Made by a program: the position numbers and the translations under genes. This document shows positions 26,599 through 35,398 of a DNA stretch of 64,000 nucleotides, piece by piece. The stretch comes from Tannerella sp. (lineage in GTDB: Bacteria > Bacteroidota > Bacteroidia > Bacteroidales > Tannerellaceae). The stretch spans positions 29,753 through 93,752 of the forward strand of contig JAISUX010000091.1 in assembly GCA_031271805.1 (NCBI GenBank). Reading direction: 5' to 3'. A model generated the notes under the pieces. The model searched no databases and was not told the DNA's origin. It saw only the letters and a program-made list of their open reading frames with translations. Every line of letters begins with the position of its first letter. The stretch's first letter is position 1.

Positions 26599-26640
26599 TC
26601 AGAAATCCACGCTTAGACGCAGGTTTAGTTGGCGTCCGGT
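26599..26640. repeat. 42-bp direct repeat, left copy
   Basis: Identical over 42 bp to 28243-28284, in the same orientation, 1644 bp apart. The right copy is exactly the last 13 codons and stop of the minus-strand TonB receptor gene; this left copy is an orphan of that gene end. The match stops sharply at both sides. See the right copy for interpretation. Confidence 0.95.
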
Positions 26641-26700
26641 GAATATATGCGAAAAATTTTGTATCTTTCCCCTATAAATTTTATCTGAAATTTTTATTCG

Positions 26701-26734
26701 TTTGTGTGTAATTGAAAATTTTATGCTATCTTTG
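26701..26734 (+). promoter_or_regulatory. promoter of the AlbA-type regulator gene
   Basis: TTTG (26701-26704), 22 bp, TATCTTTG (26727-26734): a good Bacteroidota promoter. The start would be near 26740, about 14 nt before the ATG at 26754. It supports 26754 as the original gene start. Confidence 0.65.
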
Positions 26735-26753
26735 CAATTCAAAATTATGGTAT

Positions 26754-28235
26754 ATGTCCGAATCTCGAAACATAGAAAGCAGCAAATCGATGACCAAACA
26801 GCATTTGTTGGAACATCTGCAAGACATTGAATGGGATAATTTCGAGGTCAAAAAAGCCGAGAACAAATTGCCCCAAAATTGTTGAGATACCGTGAGTGCG
26901 TTTGCCAACACTTCGGGTGGATGGATCGTTTTGGGTGTGTCGCAAAACGGAAAAACATTTGAAATCACAGGCGTTACCGATATGGAAAAATTGGAGCAGG
27001 ACTTGGGAAATACACTGCGTTCAAAAAATAAATTCAATGTAGTTATCAATCCTACTTTTCAAAAATTCAACATTGACGGCAAAAAAGTGTTAGCGTGTTT
27101 TATTCCATCGTCTGACGTTAAACCTGTTTATTACAACAGTTTGCAAAACACTTTCATTCGTACGGGCAGTGGCGACCAGCGAGCCACTGATTTTGAAATC
27201 AGTGCACTGTTTCGCGACCAGACCTTTGGAACAATGTCGGAAAAAATCGTTGAGGGAACTTCGGTTGAGTCGCTGAATAGAAGTTCGTACAACCGTTTTC
27301 GTGAATATCTGAAATGGCGAAATCCAGATTTGCGTTACAATCAAATGAGCGATGACGAATTTAACCGCCGTTTAAAAATTGTAAAAGATGGGAAACTGAC
27401 TTACGGCGGTTTGCTGTTTTTAGGTAAAAACGAAGAAATTACCGACACCTTTTCTGATTTTCGCATTGATTATTTTGAAATTCCGGGTACAAATTATTCC
27501 GATGCCGCAGTTCGTTACACATACCGAATCGACGAACAAGAAAACCTTTGGGAATACTATTTTGTGTTGTTTCAACGCTTGAAAAATTATGCCAATAATC
27601 CATTGACTATCGGTGAAATGGGTATCGGACACGAGGATACAAAAGAGATCGACGCTTTGCGCGAAGCGCTTGTTAACTTGCTCATTCACAGCGACTATTT
27701 CAGTATAATGAAACCGCGTATCCGTGTATTTACCAATCGTATCGAATTTGAAAATCCTGGTAGTTTGCCGCTTCCTGTCGAAGAACTTCTGAAAATAGAC
27801 GAATCGTTACCGAGAAATCCTGTTTTAGCAAAATTTTTCCGTGTAGCAAAACTTTGTGAGAGTGGCGGTTACGGTTTTGATAAAATGCTCGAATGGAAGA
27901 AACAAACCGGCAACAATGTTACTTTTGAAACCTCAATCGGTAAGACAAAATTTGCATTTTTTATCGACACAACAAAGATTGCAAAAGATGAAAGCGACAA
28001 TGAAAATGTCGTAAAGAATGTCGCAAACGATGTCGCAAAGAATTTAACTGAAAGACAGCAAATTATAGTAAAATTCATGTGTGATTTACCCACCATTACG
28101 GCAGAAGAAATGTCGCAAAGGCTATCCGTTGCACAACGCACAATACAGCGTGATATACAGGCACTTACAAAATCGGGAATTGTTCGCCGTGAGGGAGGAC
28201 GTTCTGACGGTAAATGGCTGATTGTAGAACAATAA
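26754..28235 (+). pseudogene. AlbA_2/Schlafen-type putative DNA-binding regulator with an in-frame TGA
   Basis: From ATG 26754 the frame reads MSESRNIESSKSMTKQHLLE and then WDNFEVKKAENKLPQNC, and meets TGA at 26883-26885. The same frame continues DTVSAFANTSGGWIVLGV. In this family a Trp normally stands at that place, so TGG-to-TGA is the simplest change. The rest (to 28235) is intact: an AlbA_2 domain, a RecG-related ATPase-like region (ALREALVNLLIHSDYF, GGYGFDKMLEWKKQ) and a C-terminal winged helix (ITAEEMSQRLSVAQRTIQRD). A GTG at 26892 could restart a 447-aa product but would cut into the AlbA_2 core. Such proteins are often found on mobile or defence islands. It lies between two 42-bp direct repeats. 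Confidence 0.75.
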
Positions 28236-28242
28236 GTTAGTT

Positions 28243-28284
28243 TCAGAAATCCACGCTTAGACGCAGGTTTAGTTGGCGTCCGGT
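28243..28284. repeat. 42-bp direct repeat, right copy (3' end of TonB receptor gene)
   Basis: This copy is the end of the minus-strand TonB receptor: 13 codons ending LRLSVDF plus the stop. With the left copy (26599-26640) it brackets the AlbA-type gene. Duplication of exactly a gene's 3' end is what a site-specific integrating element leaves (attL/attR), but no integrase is seen between the copies; a short recombination-mediated insertion is the alternative. Confidence 0.95.
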
Positions 28285-30663
28285 AAGATAGTTAGGCACG
28301 GATGATTGTTCTCCATAAACATCTGTAATCCAGTAATATGAATTGGTATTGCTGATGCCGAAGAGGTTGAATACATCGACTCCGAGCCATATATTCTTGA
28401 AATGACTGAAGAAGGCGCGGTCCATGATGGCGTCACTCTCGCCTGCAATCCGGTAAACAAAGCCGATGTCAACGCGGCGGTATGGCGGCAGGCGATAGCG
28501 GAACGATTCCCATCCTTTGTTCGGAATGGTGACCGGCAGACCTCCCGATAACATGCCTTTGAGGTTTATCATTGCCCGCTTGTTGCCCGGGAAATAGTCC
28601 TGAAAATATAGGGAAATGTTATAGAGCTGGTCGTTTGGCGTCGGCACAGTCAGGGTATTGTTAATCGTCTGCCGCGCCTTCATCAGCGAGACGCTAAGCC
28701 ATGAGTCGGCGCCCTGGACGAACTCGCCGAAGAACTTCATGTCGATGCCCATTGAGTAGCCCTTCGCCACATTATAGCCGTAATAGCGAATCTTGACATT
28801 ATCAATGGTATAGGGATTGATGTCATCCAACTTCTTGTAATAAAGCTCGGTAGTAAACTTGAAATTCCGGCTGATGGCGCGAAAAGTGTAGTCGCCGCCG
28901 ATAATAAAATGGGTTGAACGTTGTGAACGCAGTTTAGAGTTGAGATTAACGATGTTATTGCCGTTCTCGTCGGTGACAACCGAGCGCAATTCTTTGTAGA
29001 ACGGCGGCTGATAGTAAAGTCCTGTGGCAAAGCGCATTATCAGGTTTTGTTCCGTTGTGGGAATGAATCCGACAGACAGGCGCGGGCTTATAATCGTCTC
29101 GCGATTGTAGTCCCAATAGCTCCCGCGCACACCGCCGATGACAGTGAACATGCCCTGTGCGGTGCGAAACTTGAAAACATCCTGAATATAAGCCGAATAA
29201 CGCATACTCGACAGATCATTATCCGAAAAGAGGTTGCTGATGACGTTGACGGCCGTGCCTGTCTGAGGCAGGCTATAGCCCGACGAATCGCGACTTTCCC
29301 ACTCGCCTATGCGGTCGCTGATACGCTCGATTTGGGCGTTGACGCCGAATTTGAGCACGTTGCTCGCGTTAATCTTGGCTATCCCGAATGTGCCGACGTT
29401 GGCGACAGTCGAATGTAAACGATTACGGGCGTGTTCGTGGTAACTCGCAACGTCTAAAGCCGATTTGATATCATCGGTCGTCGTTCCTTTTTCGGCCGTA
29501 TTCTGCAAATATTCGCCCGTGATGTCGTAACTTTCTTCCTCACGACTGTTGAAAGCCGAGGCTTGAATGCCATACTGCACATCTTCGCTGCGTGTATATT
29601 TCAGCGTCATTGCGCCGAAAAGCGTTTGAAAACTGTCGCGTTCCTTGCCGTCGAAGTAAACACGGAAACTTAACGGATTCTTAGCCGTACCGTATGAAGT
29701 CATACGAGTATGAGGCGTGAAATTATAGTTGTTAAGCGACAGATTACCAAGAAAATCAGCCTCGAATTTGGAGTTAAAGCGGTAGGTGATAAATGTCTGG
29801 ACGTCAGTGTAATTAGGGTCATATTCCGCCTCAGTATCCATTGTTCCTAACAGCGAGCGGTTGGTCTTGTAACGTACTCCGGTCACTTGAGTGAGCTTGC
29901 CGACCGAATTGCCGACGTAGGCGCTACCGCCGAGCATACTCACTGTCGCCGAGCCTTCAAACTCCTGAGGCCGTTTATAAGTTATGTCGAGAACGGAACT
30001 CATCTTGTCGCCATACCGCGCCTCAAAGCCACCGGCAGAAAACTGCACATTAGCCGTCATCTCCGGATTGATGAAACTCAAGCCCTCCTGCTGTCCGGAG
30101 CGTATCAGTAGCGGGCGGAAGACTTCTAGGCCGTTCACATAAATGATATTCTCGTCGTAATTGCCACCCCGCACCGAATATTGCGTACTCAGCTCATTAT
30201 TAGACGATACGCCGGCATACGTCACGATAAGGCTCTCAATGCTGCCGCCGGAAGGGTCGGGCAATATTTTCATGCGACCGGCGTCAAGCGACTGCATCAT
30301 ATCGGCCTGATTACGGTGTGACGTGACCGATACTTCGCCGAGTTCTATCGACGAGTAACTCATTTTGACGTTCAGCCGGATATCTTGAGTCAGCGAAGGA
30401 ATAATCCGCTCGGATTTGTTGTATCCGAGGCAGGAAAAGACTAATACAACAGAATCGCCGGTCGCTACAGTCAACGAATAATAACCCTTTTCGTTGGTCG
30501 CCGTCCCGATTACCGTCCCTTTAACTCTGATATTGACCAATTCGATAGGGTTATTGTCTGCGTCGCGCACATTACCGAAAATTCGTGCACGACGAACTTC
30601 CTGTCCCATAGCCTCACCTGTCAAAACAGTAAAAATCAGACATATAATTATTCTTTTTATCAT
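28243..30663 (-). CDS. TonB-dependent outer-membrane receptor with carboxypeptidase-like N-domain
   Basis: A receptor of about 806 aa. ATG at 30663 is preferred because it starts directly with a signal peptide (MIKRIIICLIFTVLTGEAMG); an ATG 21 bp upstream adds seven polar residues. A CarboxypepD_reg-like beta-sandwich follows (RIFGNVRDADNNPIELVNIR, TNEKGYYSLTV), then the plug (LIVTYAGVSSNNELSTQYSV, RGGNYDENIIYVNGLEVFRP) and a 22-strand barrel ending in LRLSVDF. There is no SusD gene beside it, so it belongs to the general TonB-dependent group rather than a PUL. The ligand is unknown. Its 3' end is duplicated 1.6 kb away and only 7 bp separate it from the converging AlbA-type gene. Confidence 0.93.
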   Translation of the reverse strand: MIKRIIICLIFTVLTGEAMGQEVRRARIFGNVRDADNNPIELVNIRVKGTVIGTATNEKGYYSLTVATGDSVVLVFSCLGYNKSERIIPSLTQDIRLNVKMSYSSIELGEVSVTSHRNQADMMQSLDAGRMKILPDPSGGSIESLIVTYAGVSSNNELSTQYSVRGGNYDENIIYVNGLEVFRPLLIRSGQQEGLSFINPEMTANVQFSAGGFEARYGDKMSSVLDITYKRPQEFEGSATVSMLGGSAYVGNSVGKLTQVTGVRYKTNRSLLGTMDTEAEYDPNYTDVQTFITYRFNSKFEADFLGNLSLNNYNFTPHTRMTSYGTAKNPLSFRVYFDGKERDSFQTLFGAMTLKYTRSEDVQYGIQASAFNSREEESYDITGEYLQNTAEKGTTTDDIKSALDVASYHEHARNRLHSTVANVGTFGIAKINASNVLKFGVNAQIERISDRIGEWESRDSSGYSLPQTGTAVNVISNLFSDNDLSSMRYSAYIQDVFKFRTAQGMFTVIGGVRGSYWDYNRETIISPRLSVGFIPTTEQNLIMRFATGLYYQPPFYKELRSVVTDENGNNIVNLNSKLRSQRSTHFIIGGDYTFRAISRNFKFTTELYYKKLDDINPYTIDNVKIRYYGYNVAKGYSMGIDMKFFGEFVQGADSWLSVSLMKARQTINNTLTVPTPNDQLYNISLYFQDYFPGNKRAMINLKGMLSGGLPVTIPNKGWESFRYRLPPYRRVDIGFVYRIAGESDAIMDRAFFSHFKNIWLGVDVFNLFGISNTNSYYWITDVYGEQSSVPNYLTGRQLNLRLSVDF

Positions 30664-30736
30664 ATTCACGCTTGTTTGCAACAATAGATTATAAACGCGA
30701 AAAATCTTAAAAACGTATGTTTCTGTCTGAAAATAC

Positions 30737-30767
30737 TTGGAAATATCGACTATGAAGCGTACATTTG
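30737..30767 (+). promoter_or_regulatory. promoter of the DUF2520 gene
   Basis: TTG (30737-30739), 20 bp, TACATTTG (30760-30767). Transcription would start near 30773, which rules out an in-frame start at 30765 and supports ATG 30789. Confidence 0.6.
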
Positions 30768-30788
30768 CATTTCATTTTCAGTATAAAT

Positions 30789-31586
30789 ATGGAAAGTTTT
30801 GAATCATTTTTGGGCATGAAAGTTGTGTTGATAGGCGCCGGTAATGTAGCGACGCATCTCTCGACGGCATTGCGGAAAGCCGGATATCGAATATTGCAGG
30901 TTTACAGTCGCAGCATCGAAAGCGCCAAAACTTTGGCTCAAACTTTAAATTGCTCATTTACAACATATTATTCCGAAATACGTGAAGACGCCGACGTTTA
31001 TATTTTCGCCCTGAAGGACGACTCCCTGCCTGATGCCATTGCCGGCATCACACCTAATGACGGCTTATGGATTCATACTTCCGGAAGTGTTCCCATCGAC
31101 GTGTTTAAGGGTTATGTGAAGCGTTACGGCGTCATGTACCCTTTGCAAACATTCTCGAAAGAGCGTTATAAGGATTTCAATAATGTGCCGATTTTCGTTG
31201 AGGGCGTAGGCGAAGACGAGGAGTTTGCAGTGCATCAAATAGCCTCTTCGATATCGAGCTGCGTAAGCTTTTTGTCGTCCGAAAAACGCAAATACCTGCA
31301 CCTTGCAGCCGTTTTTGCCTGCAATTTCACGAATCATCTGTATTCGCTCGCATGGGATATACTTGAAAAACAGGATATTAATCCATCTGTTTTGCTTCCA
31401 TTGATTGACGAGACCGCGGCCAAGGTGCACGTCATGCGTCCTGACACCGCGCAAACCGGCCCCGCCGTCCGTTTCGATACGAATATCATTGCTAAGCACC
31501 TCTCAATGCTCGACGATAAACTATCCGAAGATATTTATAATTTAATAAGCGAAAGTATTCATTATAAAGCAATTACAAAACAATGA
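30789..31586 (+). CDS. Rossmann-like and DUF2520 domain protein
   Basis: A 265-aa cytoplasmic protein. Residues 10-120 form a Rossmann fold with the dinucleotide motif [17 protein letters not shown] (GxGNxA). The second half is the helical DUF2520 domain ([20 protein letters not shown], then [15 protein letters not shown] and QTGPAVRFD). The family resembles NADP-dependent dehydrogenases, but no reaction is assigned. It overlaps the next gene by 4 bp (ATGA), and this pairing with a KdsC-like phosphatase is frequent in Bacteroidales, so they share an operon. The start at 30789 follows from the promoter position. Confidence 0.88.
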   Translation: MESFESFLGMKVVLIGAGNVATHLSTALRKAGYRILQVYSRSIESAKTLAQTLNCSFTTYYSEIREDADVYIFALKDDSLPDAIAGITPNDGLWIHTSGSVPIDVFKGYVKRYGVMYPLQTFSKERYKDFNNVPIFVEGVGEDEEFAVHQIASSISSCVSFLSSEKRKYLHLAAVFACNFTNHLYSLAWDILEKQDINPSVLLPLIDETAAKVHVMRPDTAQTGPAVRFDTNIIAKHLSMLDDKLSEDIYNLISESIHYKAITKQ

Positions 31587-32098
31587 TAAATTACGATTTA
31601 ACGAAAATAAAAGCATTTGTATTTGACGTTGACGGCGTTCTGTCGGCAAATGTCATTCCACTCGCTGTCAATGGCGACCCGATGCGCACCGTCAATATCA
31701 AGGACGGTTACGCTCTTCAACTTGCTGTCAAAAAAGGCTTCGAGATCGGCATCATAACAGGCGGTTATACCGACGCGGTACGCATACGTTTCGAACGACT
31801 CGGAATCAATCATATTTATATGCGAAGCAGCATCAAACTCAAAGACTATGAGGATTTTCTGCTCGCGACAGGCCTGAAGGACGAAGAAATCCTCTATTGC
31901 GGTGATGATATGCCGGACTATGCAGTAATGATGCGGGCAGGACTGCCTGTCGCACCAGCTGATGCCGACTTTGAAATCAAACGCATAGCCAAATACGTCA
32001 GCCCAGCAGCCGGCGGTTACGGCGTCGCCCGCGATGTCATCGAACAAACCTTGAAAGTACAAGGCTTGTGGCTCGACGACGATGCTTTCGGATGGTAA
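31583..32098 (+). CDS. kdsC: KdsC-like HAD phosphatase (KDO 8-phosphate phosphatase family)
   Basis: A 171-aa HAD-superfamily protein of the cap-less C0 type. The catalytic motif I is [10 protein letters not shown] with Asp15 and Asp17; motif II falls in GIITGG; Lys in [12 protein letters not shown] and the acidic motif [12 protein letters not shown] complete the site. [15 protein letters not shown] and [15 protein letters not shown] are typical of KdsC, which forms KDO for lipopolysaccharide from KDO 8-phosphate. Length is slightly below E. coli KdsC (188). The neighbour relation (4-bp overlap with DUF2520) suggests co-translation. Some homologues act on other sugar phosphates, so the substrate is probable rather than certain. 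Confidence 0.85.
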   Translation: MINYDLTKIKAFVFDVDGVLSANVIPLAVNGDPMRTVNIKDGYALQLAVKKGFEIGIITGGYTDAVRIRFERLGINHIYMRSSIKLKDYEDFLLATGLKDEEILYCGDDMPDYAVMMRAGLPVAPADADFEIKRIAKYVSPAAGGYGVARDVIEQTLKVQGLWLDDDAFGW

Positions 32099-32148
32099 AC
32101 CGATTCAACGCCGGAACACCGATAAATAATATTTTTTCCTGCGGCTTG

Positions 32149-32178
32149 TTGTCGATTAGAAAACTTTTGCTACTTTTG
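32149..32178 (+). promoter_or_regulatory. promoter of the acyl-CoA synthetase gene
   Basis: TTG (32149-32151), 19 bp, TACTTTTG (32171-32178); the ATG is at 32197, giving a short leader of about 13 nt. Confidence 0.6.
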
Positions 32179-32196
32179 TGAAAAATATTTTCGAGT

Positions 32197-34260
32197 ATGA
32201 TTAACAAAGAATTGATAAATCCAAGGAGCATAGTTGTGGTAGGAGGGTCGAACAAGACTTCCAAACCCGGAGGAAACTGTATCCGCAACCTGCTAAACGG
32301 CGGCTATAACGGCAAACTATATGCTGTAAACGCCAAAGAAACTGAAGTTCAGGGTCTTAAATGCTACCAAGATGTGAAGGACATTCCGCAGACCGACTTA
32401 GCTATAATTGCCGTACCGGCGGCGGCTTGCCTCGATATAGTAAAGACCCTTACTGCCGAAAAAGGTGTTAAGGCTTTCATTATGTACACTGCCGGCTTCG
32501 GCGAAGAGAGCGCCGAGGGCGGCAAACTCGAAAAGGAAATCGCCGAGGTCATCGACCGGGCAAAGGCAAGCCTTATCGGGCCTAACTGCATCGGTATGCT
32601 CAACCGTTATCACCACAGCCTTTTCACGCTTCCGATACCGACTATCGACCCTTTCGGCATCGACATGATTTCGAGTTCCGGAGGGACGTGCATCTTTATA
32701 ATGGAATCGGCCATCAGGATGGGCTTACGTTTCAACTCGGTGTGGTCGATTGGCAACGCCGCTCAGATCGGAGTGGAAGACGTGCTCGAATACATGGATG
32801 AGAACTTCAATCCGGCGCTTGACTCCAAGATAAAACTGCTTTATATTGAGAGCATTAGAGAACCGGACAAGTTGCTCGAACACACGACTTCACTTATTCG
32901 CAAGGGCTGCAAGATAGCCGCCATCAAGTCGGGGACATCGAAATCGGGGATACGCGCTGCGTCGTCGCACACCGGCGCGATGGCTAATCCCGACCTTGCC
33001 GTCGAAGCTCTTTTCCGCAAAGCCGGCGTCGTGCGTTGCTACAGCCGTGAGGAACTCGCCACACTCGGCGCCGTATTCACCCTCAAGGAACTGAAAGGCA
33101 AGAATATAGCTATTGTAACTCATGCCGGCGGACCGGCGGTAATCCTGACCGACGCCCTTTCAAAAGGTGGCATGAACATTCCGAATCTGTCGGATACTGC
33201 CATAGCTAAAGATTTGAAAACAAAGCTATTACCCGGATCGTCGGTAAGTAATCCCATCGACATACTCGGTACGGGCGAACCTAAACATCTTGCCGTCGCT
33301 ATCGACTATTGCGAGAAGAAATTTAAGAACATCGACGGAATGGCGGTCATTTTCGGAAGCCCCGGACTGACACAGGTTTACGAGGCCTACGACGTGCTCG
33401 ACAAGAAGATGCGGACTTGCACGAAGCCTATTTTCCCGGTGCTACCGTCGGTAAGTACGGCCTTGGATGAAACTGACTTTTTCGTCAAGAAAGGGCATGT
33501 CAATTTTAGCGATGAGGTAGGTCTCGCCAATGCGTTGACTAAAATCTTGCAAACGCCGCATCCGTTACCTAACAATTTGGAACTCAAAGGAGTAGATATT
33601 CCGGTGATTCGCAGAATCATCGACGGCATACCCGATTCCGGATACATCGCGCCTGCTTATGTTCAATCTCTCTTTAAAGCCGCCGGAATCCCGATGGTCG
33701 AAGAACTTGCGTCGGACAAATGGGACGAGATCCGCGACTTCGCGTCACGCATAGAATATCCTGTTGCAGCTAAAGTCGTCGGGCCTGTACACAAGTCCGA
33801 CGTCGGCGGCGTGGCGTTGAATATCCGTAGCGAGAAGCACCTCGAAATTGAGTTCAACCGCCTGATGGAAATCGCTGGCGCCAAGGCCGTTCTTGTGCAG
33901 CCGATGCTCAAAGGCATGGAACTTTTCGCCGGTGCAAAATATGAAGATAAATTCGGACACATCGTCTTGTGCGGCCTCGGCGGTATTTTTGTCGAAATAT
34001 TCGAGGACGTCGCTTCAGGTCTGGCGCCGCTTGCAACAGAGGAGGCGATCTCTATGATACGCTCCCTGCGCGGCTACAAGGTTTTCAAGGGCGCCCGCGG
34101 GCAGGAGGGCATCGACGAGAACCAGTTCGCCCGCATAATCGTGCATCTTTCAGCCCTTTTGCGCTTCGCCACCGAAATCAAAGAACTCGACATCAATCCC
34201 CTGCTTGCCACCTCGAAAGGCATAATTGCCGTCGATGCACGCATCAGGATTGAAAAATAA
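32197..34260 (+). CDS. ADP-forming acetate/acyl-CoA synthetase (fused alpha-beta)
   Basis: A 687-aa enzyme that makes ATP from acyl-CoA, ADP and phosphate, releasing the acid: an energy-conserving last step in peptide or sugar fermentation. The N-terminal CoA-binding Rossmann domain ([20 protein letters not shown]) is followed by the succinyl-CoA-ligase-like domain with the phosphorylated His258 in [11 protein letters not shown]. The C-terminal ATP-grasp half reads [20 protein letters not shown] and [20 protein letters not shown]. Alpha and beta parts, separate in some archaea, are joined here as in many bacteria. It has its own promoter. The acid preference (acetate, propionate, branched) cannot be read from the sequence. 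Confidence 0.93.
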   Translation: MINKELINPRSIVVVGGSNKTSKPGGNCIRNLLNGGYNGKLYAVNAKETEVQGLKCYQDVKDIPQTDLAIIAVPAAACLDIVKTLTAEKGVKAFIMYTAGFGEESAEGGKLEKEIAEVIDRAKASLIGPNCIGMLNRYHHSLFTLPIPTIDPFGIDMISSSGGTCIFIMESAIRMGLRFNSVWSIGNAAQIGVEDVLEYMDENFNPALDSKIKLLYIESIREPDKLLEHTTSLIRKGCKIAAIKSGTSKSGIRAASSHTGAMANPDLAVEALFRKAGVVRCYSREELATLGAVFTLKELKGKNIAIVTHAGGPAVILTDALSKGGMNIPNLSDTAIAKDLKTKLLPGSSVSNPIDILGTGEPKHLAVAIDYCEKKFKNIDGMAVIFGSPGLTQVYEAYDVLDKKMRTCTKPIFPVLPSVSTALDETDFFVKKGHVNFSDEVGLANALTKILQTPHPLPNNLELKGVDIPVIRRIIDGIPDSGYIAPAYVQSLFKAAGIPMVEELASDKWDEIRDFASRIEYPVAAKVVGPVHKSDVGGVALNIRSEKHLEIEFNRLMEIAGAKAVLVQPMLKGMELFAGAKYEDKFGHIVLCGLGGIFVEIFEDVASGLAPLATEEAISMIRSLRGYKVFKGARGQEGIDENQFARIIVHLSALLRFATEIKELDINPLLATSKGIIAVDARIRIEK

Positions 34261-34264
34261 TTCG

Positions 34265-34272
34265 TATATTTG
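34265..34272 (+). promoter_or_regulatory. -7 box immediately before ruvB
   Basis: TATATTTG ends only 4 bp before the ruvB ATG (34277), 5 bp after the stop of the preceding gene. If used, transcription would begin at or next to the start codon, giving a leaderless mRNA. Confidence 0.5.
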
Positions 34273-34276
34273 CAAC

Positions 34277-35314
34277 ATGGAAGATAACGAATTTGACATT
34301 AGGGAGGAGGCTCGAAAGAGCGTCCCAGACCGGGAAAAGGAGTTCGAGAACAAGCTGCGACCGCTTGCTTTTGATGATTTCAAGGGGCAAGTGAAGGTGG
34401 TTGATAATCTTAAGGTGTTCGTCAAAGCCGCACGGATGCGCGGCGAGGCGCTCGATCACGTGCTGCTGCATGGACCTCCGGGTCTGGGCAAGACAACGCT
34501 GTCAAACATCATCTCAAACGAACTCGGCGTGGGTATTAAAATCACGTCCGGCCCTGTTCTCGACAAGCCCGGCGACCTTGCGGGCGTGCTGACATCGCTC
34601 GACCGTAACGACGTCCTGTTTATTGATGAAATCCATCGCCTCAGCCCTATTGTGGAGGAATATCTCTATTCTGCGATGGAAGATTATCGCATTGATATTA
34701 TGATAGATAAAGGTCCGAGCGCCCGCTCTATCCAGATAGATTTGTCGCCCTTCACGCTTATAGGCGCCACAACACGTAGTGGTCTGTTAACCAGCCCATT
34801 ACGTGCTCGATTCGGCATAAACATGCACTTGGAATACTACGATGTGGAGACGCTGACACGGATTGTACTTCGTAGCGCGGAGATTCTCGGTGTGAGGTGC
34901 GACCTCAATGCTGCAAAAGAGATTGCCGGACGCAGCCGCGGTACGCCGCGCGTATGCAACTCGCTGTTGCGGCGAGTGCGCGATTTTGCACAAGTCAAAG
35001 GTAGCGGCGACATCGACAAAGCCATCTCCTGCTATGCCCTCGAAGCCCTTAACATCGACCGCTATGGCCTCGACAGCATTGATAATAAACTGCTTAATAC
35101 TATTATAGATAAGTTCGGCGGCGGTCCGGTAGGTCTTACTACCCTCGCAACCGCCCTGAGCGAAGACCCGGGCACGCTTGAAGAGGTTTATGAGCCGTTC
35201 CTGATACAGGAAGGCTTCCTCAAACGCACCCCGCGCGGACGCGAAGTAACCGACCTCGCCTACCAACACCTCGGCAAAACCCGCTTCATCGCACATGGTT
35301 CGCTGTTTGAATAA
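34277..35314 (+). CDS. ruvB: Holliday junction branch-migration helicase RuvB
   Basis: A 345-aa AAA+ motor that with RuvA drives branch migration of Holliday junctions in recombinational repair. Walker A is GPPGLGKTT (Lys72), Walker B is [11 protein letters not shown], sensor 1 is [19 protein letters not shown] (with the arginine finger region), and the C-terminal winged helix contains [20 protein letters not shown] and [14 protein letters not shown]. All RuvB-defining motifs are present and the length is standard. The start at 34277 (MEDNEFDIR) is chosen because it directly follows a -7 box; a longer frame would overlap the preceding gene. Confidence 0.97.
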   Translation: MEDNEFDIREEARKSVPDREKEFENKLRPLAFDDFKGQVKVVDNLKVFVKAARMRGEALDHVLLHGPPGLGKTTLSNIISNELGVGIKITSGPVLDKPGDLAGVLTSLDRNDVLFIDEIHRLSPIVEEYLYSAMEDYRIDIMIDKGPSARSIQIDLSPFTLIGATTRSGLLTSPLRARFGINMHLEYYDVETLTRIVLRSAEILGVRCDLNAAKEIAGRSRGTPRVCNSLLRRVRDFAQVKGSGDIDKAISCYALEALNIDRYGLDSIDNKLLNTIIDKFGGGPVGLTTLATALSEDPGTLEEVYEPFLIQEGFLKRTPRGREVTDLAYQHLGKTRFIAHGSLFE

Positions 35315-35376
35315 ATAAAATGGAATGTATTTCGGTGATTTTTTGTCGGTTTTATTTTAAAAGAAGAAGAAATGTG

Positions 35377-35384
35377 TATCTTTG
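35377..35384 (+). promoter_or_regulatory. -7 promoter element of the flippase gene
   Basis: TATCTTTG matches the Bacteroidota consensus; the start would be near 35390 with the ATG at 35399. An in-frame ATG at 35372 lies upstream of this box and is therefore not used. Confidence 0.6.
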
Positions 35385-35398
35385 CCCCAAAAAAGCGA

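Noticed and set aside
26883-26885. TGA recoded as Trp in this organism
   Set aside because: Several other genes end properly at TGA, for example the SusC end at 1012-1014 and rpsA neighbours, and no other internal TGA occurs in conserved genes.
26892-28235. Intact AlbA-type gene starting at GTG 26892
   Set aside because: The conserved N-terminal part of the domain lies upstream in the same frame behind a TGA, and a promoter and ATG are positioned for 26754, so the gene is better described as interrupted.
26599-28284. Insertion sequence
   Set aside because: The flanking repeats are direct and 42 bp long, with no terminal inverted repeats and no transposase between them.
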